A DNA stretch of 50,309 bases from Bdellovibrionota bacterium. Lineage in GTDB: Bacteria; Bdellovibrionota; Bdellovibrionia; Bdellovibrionales; JAMPXM01. Below the pieces are notes generated by a model, which saw only the letters and a program-made list of their open reading frames with translations, was not told the origin of the DNA and did no database searches. The translations under genes and the position numbers were made by a program. This document shows positions 45,438-50,309 of this stretch, piece after piece (position 1 is the first letter of the stretch; the number at the start of each line of letters is the position of its first letter). Location: positions 1-50,309 of the forward strand of contig CAUJGS010000059.1 in the NCBI GenBank assembly GCA_963170185.1, given 5' to 3'.

Positions 45438-47747
45438 TCACTCTTGCTCGTCGGAGAAGATGCTTTCTTGCTCGGCTCCGAAGTCGACGTCGGGTGTGCC
45501 TTCTGAAGAAACGGCCCGCAGGCCTGAATCCGGCACGCGGCTCATCTGACGGTCGCGGAGCTTTTCAAAATAGTAAACACCTTCGATGTGAAACCAGAGC
45601 TGCGCGGCGGCTCCATGTCGACTGACGTGCGGGTGAGCTTCCGCAACCTTGGCGACGAATCTCGCATGCGCTTTTCTATATTCTTCCCAAGCTTCGCGAG
45701 CCGACGAAAGTCCTTCTTTAAATGAAGGCGACAGATCGATCTTGTCGGCTTCCTGAATCGATTGCATCGTGTCTTTTAACCGAGCCTCCAATCGCTCTAG
45801 CTCGCGCTTCAAAAACTTTTCCGTAGGAGCCTGGCGCTTAAGGGCGAAGTCCATGTTCCCGTCTTCCGCTGGCAACATCAGAAGACGACGACCCGTGACG
45901 ACTTCACCGATTTGACTTTCCAAACCCATGGCATCTTCCCTGTTCAGCGTCGCGCCGAGAAGCGACATGAACTCGCTCTCAAGAGAGTAGCGAATCTCGT
46001 CTAGTTCTTTCGTCTCACGAACCGATGTGGCCTGCGCGTAGCTTTTCTCCAAAAGACGATCCGCAAACTCCATCGCCTTTTTTCTAAAGACCGTGGCCGC
46101 CGTCACCGCCTCTGGAGCCTCGTTGTACGACATGCCGGCCGCTATCAGGATGTTGTTGAAACGTGTGTCGAGGTTGATCTTTGCCTGCTTGAGATCGCGA
46201 TCGCGACAGACTTTCGCCATCTGGTGTTCTTTGATGACGGAGCAAGAGCGAAAACGCTTCCATTTGCCGAGACCGTCACGGCGAATCGCCAGCTCCACAA
46301 TAAGATTCTGCCTATCCGTCTCCGACCCTGACCACTTACAAGCGATCTTAAGCGCGTCTTTTAGCTGGGCCTGGCTTCCGGCATTCGCCAGTCGGTCCAT
46401 ACGACTAGCTTCCTTAAGTTCCGGAAACTCTTCTTCCTCTGGCTGCTCAAGCGACTGCGCTTTTAGTTTTTGATTCTTCTTAAAAGACTTCGCCGTTTTG
46501 AAGTCCGTCTTTTTCACAAACAGTGTCTCATCTGGATCGTCTTCATTCGGACAAGCGGTCTTTAAAACAGCGGCTTCCTTGAGCTGCTGAATCGCTGGGG
46601 CTTCTACCGCACGCGGTACACGCGTCGTGATCGGGAGGGTCGCCTCAAGAGGAGGCTCCTGCATCATGTTCACAACGGCCAAGCGCCCAAGATAACGTTC
46701 GCGCGAATTGAAGCTCTGCACTTGCGTCTTTGTCCAAAAGCGTTTCGCTTCTGGCTGACCGCAATTCGCCAAACCTCGCATCGTCACCTGATTTTTGTCG
46801 GTCTCCTCGGCCATCAAACCCCGCTCAGCCGACCAGAACTTCGCATCTTCGGAGCCTTTTTTTGCTAAGTCGTTTTCCCACGCCTCTAGCATTTCGGGGG
46901 CGACATCGACCGTCATCAAAGAGCGACGAGCAAGACGAACCAGATCCATCTTCGACGGATCGTGACCCATCTCCGCCGCCTTCAGCAAAAGGTTTTGACC
47001 TTGCGGCACATAGGCCCCCGCCTCACCAAAAAGCGCGTAGGCTTGCGACACCAACGCAAGCGGCTGCTTCTTTTTTTCCGCCTCTTGCCACCGCGCCTGC
47101 AAAGCCTTGTGCCACTTCTTGCCGAACAGCACGAACGGCTGATCGATCGCATGAACCGCTTTTGCCGAAACCGCATAACGGCCTCGAATCGTCTGCCTGA
47201 GACTCTGCTCAAGCTCGTCCAGCGACGTCGAAGTCGACTCCGCAACAAACAAAATGTTCACGCCACCAACCCAACCGGCAAGCGGCGTAATAAATTGTTC
47301 CGAGTAAGGATAGGCGATTACCGTCTGCGCAGCTCCATCCGCTGCCTCGGAATCCGCTCGCACCGTCGTGTGGGCTCGCACAATGGCAAAGCCCGACTCT
47401 GGCGCGACGACCTGAAAGCTATTTGCCGACGGTAGCCATCTTTGCACGAGACGATGAGGCCCTTGGCTTCCGACATCGACTGCGTAGACCGAAATCCGAG
47501 TCGCAGCTCCCGTTGAACACTTTGGTTGATTGGGTACCCACTGCGCCAAACTTAGCGGATCACGATTTATCGTATCGACAACGCGCCAGCCTTTTGGCGG
47601 CTTCACGCCGACTGTGCGCACGGCACCCGCAGAACCGTCTCCCAAACGAGAACGAAACAGCGGCTCCGAAGCCTCTGCCACGCCCGAACCATTGGGACCC
47701 ACCATAAAAAACACGACTGCTGCCAAAGCGGAGACTGAATACTTCAC
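45438..47747 (-). CDS. Secreted protein of unknown function (769 residues)
   Basis: GTG at 47747 has AGGA about 10 bases upstream. A signal peptide ends near VAEA (residue 26). The N-terminal half has a possible fold around PPKGWRVVDTINRD and WLPSANSFQVVAPESG. The middle is Lys/Glu-rich (KTDFKTAKSFKKNQKLKAQS). The C-terminal 300 residues are long charged helices with Cys pairs (CSVIKEHQMAKVCRDRDL), probably coiled coil. No family is recognised. It ends one base after the convergent hydrolase. Confidence 0.6.
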   Translation of the reverse strand: MKYSVSALAAVVFFMVGPNGSGVAEASEPLFRSRLGDGSAGAVRTVGVKPPKGWRVVDTINRDPLSLAQWVPNQPKCSTGAATRISVYAVDVGSQGPHRLVQRWLPSANSFQVVAPESGFAIVRAHTTVRADSEAADGAAQTVIAYPYSEQFITPLAGWVGGVNILFVAESTSTSLDELEQSLRQTIRGRYAVSAKAVHAIDQPFVLFGKKWHKALQARWQEAEKKKQPLALVSQAYALFGEAGAYVPQGQNLLLKAAEMGHDPSKMDLVRLARRSLMTVDVAPEMLEAWENDLAKKGSEDAKFWSAERGLMAEETDKNQVTMRGLANCGQPEAKRFWTKTQVQSFNSRERYLGRLAVVNMMQEPPLEATLPITTRVPRAVEAPAIQQLKEAAVLKTACPNEDDPDETLFVKKTDFKTAKSFKKNQKLKAQSLEQPEEEEFPELKEASRMDRLANAGSQAQLKDALKIACKWSGSETDRQNLIVELAIRRDGLGKWKRFRSCSVIKEHQMAKVCRDRDLKQAKINLDTRFNNILIAAGMSYNEAPEAVTAATVFRKKAMEFADRLLEKSYAQATSVRETKELDEIRYSLESEFMSLLGATLNREDAMGLESQIGEVVTGRRLLMLPAEDGNMDFALKRQAPTEKFLKRELERLEARLKDTMQSIQEADKIDLSPSFKEGLSSAREAWEEYRKAHARFVAKVAEAHPHVSRHGAAAQLWFHIEGVYYFEKLRDRQMSRVPDSGLRAVSSEGTPDVDFGAEQESIFSDEQE

Positions 47748-47866
47748 GAGAGCTGATTCCTGTTGTGAATGATTACAGTTCTTCAGTTCTGCTCATCGTC
47801 ATTTCTCGACCTCTTCTCAAGTCGAGTTCCCGCGTCTCGATCCGATACGCGCGCCTAGCGAAATAC

Positions 47867-47894
47867 AAAAAAATAAGGGCGACTCGCGCCGCCC
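47867..47894 (-). terminator. Intrinsic terminator downstream of the second subtilase gene
   Basis: On the minus strand GGGCG-GCGCGAGT-CGCCC (47894-47877) is followed by TTATTTTTTTG. It lies 76 bases after the subtilase stop and before the start of the 769-residue gene. Confidence 0.75.
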
Positions 47895-47969
47895 CAGTGT
47901 CTAACTTTTTTTATTTGTGGCTTTTACGCCGGCTTAAAACAACGGGTCACTTTGTTCCCGACCGAGTCC

Positions 47970-49661
47970 CTATTCGTAAAGCACGCTCTCTACTGAGAAG
48001 CCGTAAGCGTTGACCGTCTCATCCGAACGGAACTTGATCACGACCGTGTCTCCCTGAATAAGGGGCGAAGTGATGCCGTCGTCTTGTTTGCCACTGAGCG
48101 AGCCGATCAACGCCCCGTTGGCGTCATGGAAGCTCACGGTGTCATATCCCGTTTCCGTTTCAAAACGCGCAAACTTCACGGCCATCTTTTTTGCGCCGGG
48201 AATTTGAATGCGATGTTCAAAGCGCGTGTTCTCTTTGTAAGGGTGCTCGGACTCGAGGCTATACGGCTGAGCATTTGGCAGACGCGACGGATCGTTTGGA
48301 TCGGCCGGTGGTGTTTGACCAGAAAGCGCATAGTACGCGTCTGCGATACCTTTTGCCGCTACGCGATTTCTCAACGTGTAAAGCGGCCTTGCTGAATCAA
48401 TGATCCGCTTTTTCATATCGAGGTGAGACATCCCTGGATTCTGCGACAACAAGAGCGCTGCGATCCCCGAAACATGCGGTGTCGCCATGGACGTTCCCGA
48501 GTACGAATCGTACTTCGCGCCCGGTACTGTGCTCACGATATTAACCCCCGGCGCCGCCACATGAACCGTGCGTGCACCGTAGTTGGAAAAGCTCGCCAAA
48601 CCGCCGCGATTGTCGATGGCCGCGACCGAAAGAACGTTGTCGACTTCGTAACCCGCCGGATATGTCGGGCTGATGTCGTTGTTGTTTGCTTCGTTACCAG
48701 CCGCCGCGACAAACAAAATGCCCGCGGTATTGGCGTCTTCGATCGCTTTTTTCAGAACAGCCGAGACACCGCCACCACCCCACGAGTTACTCATGATATG
48801 AGCACCCATCTGACGGGCGTAGTCGATGGACTTTACTGCGTTGGCCAATGTCCCGCTTCCCGACTTGTCGAGAAACTTCACCGCCATCAACGAAACATCC
48901 CACGCCACACCCACAAGGCCTTTGCCATCGTCGCCCTTTGCGCCGATGGTGCCCGCGCAATGTGTGCCGTGCCCTTGGTCGTCCGTCGAGTCACCTTTGT
49001 TGTTCGCAAAATTGTAGCCGTTGATGTCGTCGACAAATCCGTTGCCGTCGTCATCCACTCCGGGAAGACCATTCTTTTCGGCCTCGTTCACCCAAGCTTG
49101 AGCCTTGAGATCGGGATGACCGAAGTCGATCCCGGTGTCGATCACCGCAACGACAACTGATTTCGAACCTGTCTGAATATCCCAGGCCGCCTCAGCTCCA
49201 ACATCGACGCCAGAAACACCGCGTGTACCCGATGTGTCAGCCGCGCCGGTATTCTTTAGACCCCAAAGTTTTCCAATATCAGGATCGTTCGGCAGTTTGC
49301 TTGCGCGATAAATGAAATTGGGCTCCGCGATCTCCACCATCGCCATGCCGCCAAGAGCTTCCAAAACCGCATGCCTGTCAAAACTTGCGGATGCCGATCC
49401 CCCCGCTGCGCGGACCAGAACCGTGTTCGGACGAAGATTCTCCATCAGCTCAAGACCGAGTTCCTGGGCCTCAGCGCGAAACGCTCCTACCGATTTCGTA
49501 TCGCGAAGCATGACAACGTATTCTCCCGGCACAGCTTCGATCGTCTTGGTGTCGGCCGACCGAACTTCCGGCGCCAAAAGTAGTGCGAGCGTGATGACTG
49601 TAAGAGACGTAAGCGCGAGTGCCGCCATTCTGGCGAAACGACGCGTGTGTGGTCGCAGCAT
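47970..49661 (-). CDS. Secreted subtilisin-like (S8) protease with CUB-like tail
   Basis: 563 residues from the ATG at 49661, which has AGGAGGATC upstream. The longer frame lacks a ribosome site. A signal peptide spans residues 10-35, and an I9-like pro-domain (PGEYVVMLRDTKSV) covers 45-115. The S8 domain has Asp175 in AVIDTGID, His231 in QGHGTHCAG, Asn323 in AAGN and Ser391 in GTSMATP. A linker near 450-480 leads to a C-terminal CUB-like domain (ETETGYDTVSFHDANG, GDTVVIKFRSDETV, GFSVESVLYE). It should be an active secreted protease. Confidence 0.93.
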   Translation of the reverse strand: MLRPHTRRFARMAALALTSLTVITLALLLAPEVRSADTKTIEAVPGEYVVMLRDTKSVGAFRAEAQELGLELMENLRPNTVLVRAAGGSASASFDRHAVLEALGGMAMVEIAEPNFIYRASKLPNDPDIGKLWGLKNTGAADTSGTRGVSGVDVGAEAAWDIQTGSKSVVVAVIDTGIDFGHPDLKAQAWVNEAEKNGLPGVDDDGNGFVDDINGYNFANNKGDSTDDQGHGTHCAGTIGAKGDDGKGLVGVAWDVSLMAVKFLDKSGSGTLANAVKSIDYARQMGAHIMSNSWGGGGVSAVLKKAIEDANTAGILFVAAAGNEANNNDISPTYPAGYEVDNVLSVAAIDNRGGLASFSNYGARTVHVAAPGVNIVSTVPGAKYDSYSGTSMATPHVSGIAALLLSQNPGMSHLDMKKRIIDSARPLYTLRNRVAAKGIADAYYALSGQTPPADPNDPSRLPNAQPYSLESEHPYKENTRFEHRIQIPGAKKMAVKFARFETETGYDTVSFHDANGALIGSLSGKQDDGITSPLIQGDTVVIKFRSDETVNAYGFSVESVLYE

Positions 49662-49796
49662 GAGATCCTCCTGATCTGCATTCTTCGGTGTTGGTTCCAA
49701 AATGGTACCTCGCACGTCAGGGCATGGCGCGCCAAGAAGCTCAGGACGAGACTTTATCTAGCGGTTCGGCGGTGGGCTGAATTTACCTAGCTAGCT

Positions 49797-50084
49797 CTAG
49801 CTATCGGTGCCCGTGCCACTAAACAGGGGAAGCTGCTCCGGCTCTTGCGGCAACGCTTCGACTAGGGAATTTTTGAACTGAGTTGCAGACTGCTCCACCT
49901 TATCCGCTGGCTTTTCCACAAGATTCATCTGACGAATAAACTCGCGAGCCGCTTCCGGCCCGTAGGCCGACCGAACAAGGTTGACGATCAACGCACGACC
50001 CGTTGATTCGGCTGCATCCGGACGGAATCCAAACTCCTTCATGAGTTCATCTACACGCTTTGGAAGAGGATTTTTCGTCTGCAT
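49797..50084 (-). CDS. Small hypothetical protein (95 residues)
   Basis: The ATG at 50084 has GAGGTG upstream. No signal or membrane segment is visible. The sequence is helical with a Pro/Gln-rich end (QEPEQLPLFSGTGTDS), and its N-terminus starts KNPLPKRVDELMKEFGFRPD. No family is recognised. It lies 135 bases upstream of the subtilase gene, in the same direction. Confidence 0.5.
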   Translation of the reverse strand: MQTKNPLPKRVDELMKEFGFRPDAAESTGRALIVNLVRSAYGPEAAREFIRQMNLVEKPADKVEQSATQFKNSLVEALPQEPEQLPLFSGTGTDS

Positions 50085-50309
50085 CGCACACCTCGTTCAC
50101 CCTGAAACCGCAGGACTTGACCCCCGCAGATCTCTGTAAACCGCTCGTTGGTTCTTTTCGGCTGATGGACTCTAGATGTGGACAAGTGGAGCAAAATCTC
50201 GATGCAGGTCCCGCTTTTAACGACTCGATCAGAAACTCTCTTGGTTAATTTGATGTAAAGCGTCGTTCGAGAAACTCGCAGCTCAAAATTAGAGGTCGCT
50301 CGCGGTCGA

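Noticed and set aside
49786-49803. TAGCTAGCTCTAGCTA repeat near the end of the small 95-residue gene
   Set aside because: It is short and low-complexity. It overlaps a stop codon and shows no other copy.
50060-50248. 62-codon plus-strand frame at the right end
   Set aside because: It overlaps the start of the minus-strand gene and has no ribosome site or recognisable sequence. I see nothing else in 50085-50309.
1-50309. tRNA, rRNA, CRISPR, phage or insertion-sequence content
   Set aside because: No transposase, integrase, repeat array or tRNA-like cloverleaf was recognised by reading, though weak RNA genes could be missed without a covariance search.

Overview
The window looks like chromosomal DNA from a Gram-negative bacterium with a dense, lipoprotein- and protease-rich gene set. 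It most resembles the Bdellovibrionota (Bdellovibrio-like or Oligoflexia-like bacteria). The clues are the split propionyl-CoA carboxylase / methylmalonyl-CoA mutase operon, many small secreted proteins and lipoproteins, a DUF1566-type lipoprotein, two secreted subtilases, and an rpsF-DUF2232-rplI block. This placement is inferred from gene content only. TGA, TAA and TAG are all used as normal stops. I saw no rRNA, tRNA, CRISPR array or insertion sequence.

Layout. 1-3.1 kb: the end of an unknown gene, an AlkD-like DNA glycosylase, a subtilase lipoprotein and a convergent lipoprotein. 3.3-10.5 kb: asnS, then propionyl-CoA catabolism (carboxyltransferase, biotin carboxylase, biotin carrier, a tiny membrane protein, methylmalonyl-CoA mutase large subunit, epimerase-like VOC protein). 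10.5-16.5 kb: a tightly coupled run of ACP, FkbH-like glyceryl-ACP synthase, KAS III, membrane phosphoesterase/sulfatase-fold protein and a second ACP. It faces a convergent pair at 16.5-19.0 kb, a divergent MBOAT-like membrane protein and a cysteine-less rhodanese. Together these could form an uncharacterised envelope-modification system. 19.2-20.7 kb: a lytic transglycosylase. 20.7-28.0 kb, minus strand: a lysine/peptidoglycan-precursor block (lptM-like, dapF, dapA, dapB) with a TalC-type transaldolase, a lipoprotein and a large surface-type protein.

28.3-29.5 kb holds the most unusual item: a DUF1566-type lipoprotein whose single reading frame is broken by exactly two TGA codons. Both seem to sit where the family usually has cysteine, so the choices are a selenoprotein/readthrough candidate or a recent pseudogene. 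29.6-36.0 kb: a secreted DUF3108-like protein, ftsK, queE, a Fis-like regulator and dnaB. 36.0-39.3 kb: a 2-oxoacid:ferredoxin oxidoreductase packed into two fusion polypeptides (gamma-delta and alpha-beta). 39.4-41.3 kb: a small acidic protein and a large secreted protein. 41.4-43.5 kb, minus strand: rpsF, DUF2232, rplI, with no rpsR. 43.7-45.4 kb: a tandem-FHA protein and an alpha/beta hydrolase. 45.4-50.1 kb, minus strand: a 769-residue secreted protein, a secreted subtilase with a CUB-like tail, and a small unknown protein.

Regulatory sequence that can be seen directly: a perfect 19-nt inverted repeat between the MBOAT and transglycosylase genes, a perfect 16-nt palindrome just before the FHA gene, a 17-nt inverted repeat before the first subtilase, a hairpin that carries both stop codons of a convergent gene pair, and several intrinsic-terminator-like hairpins.
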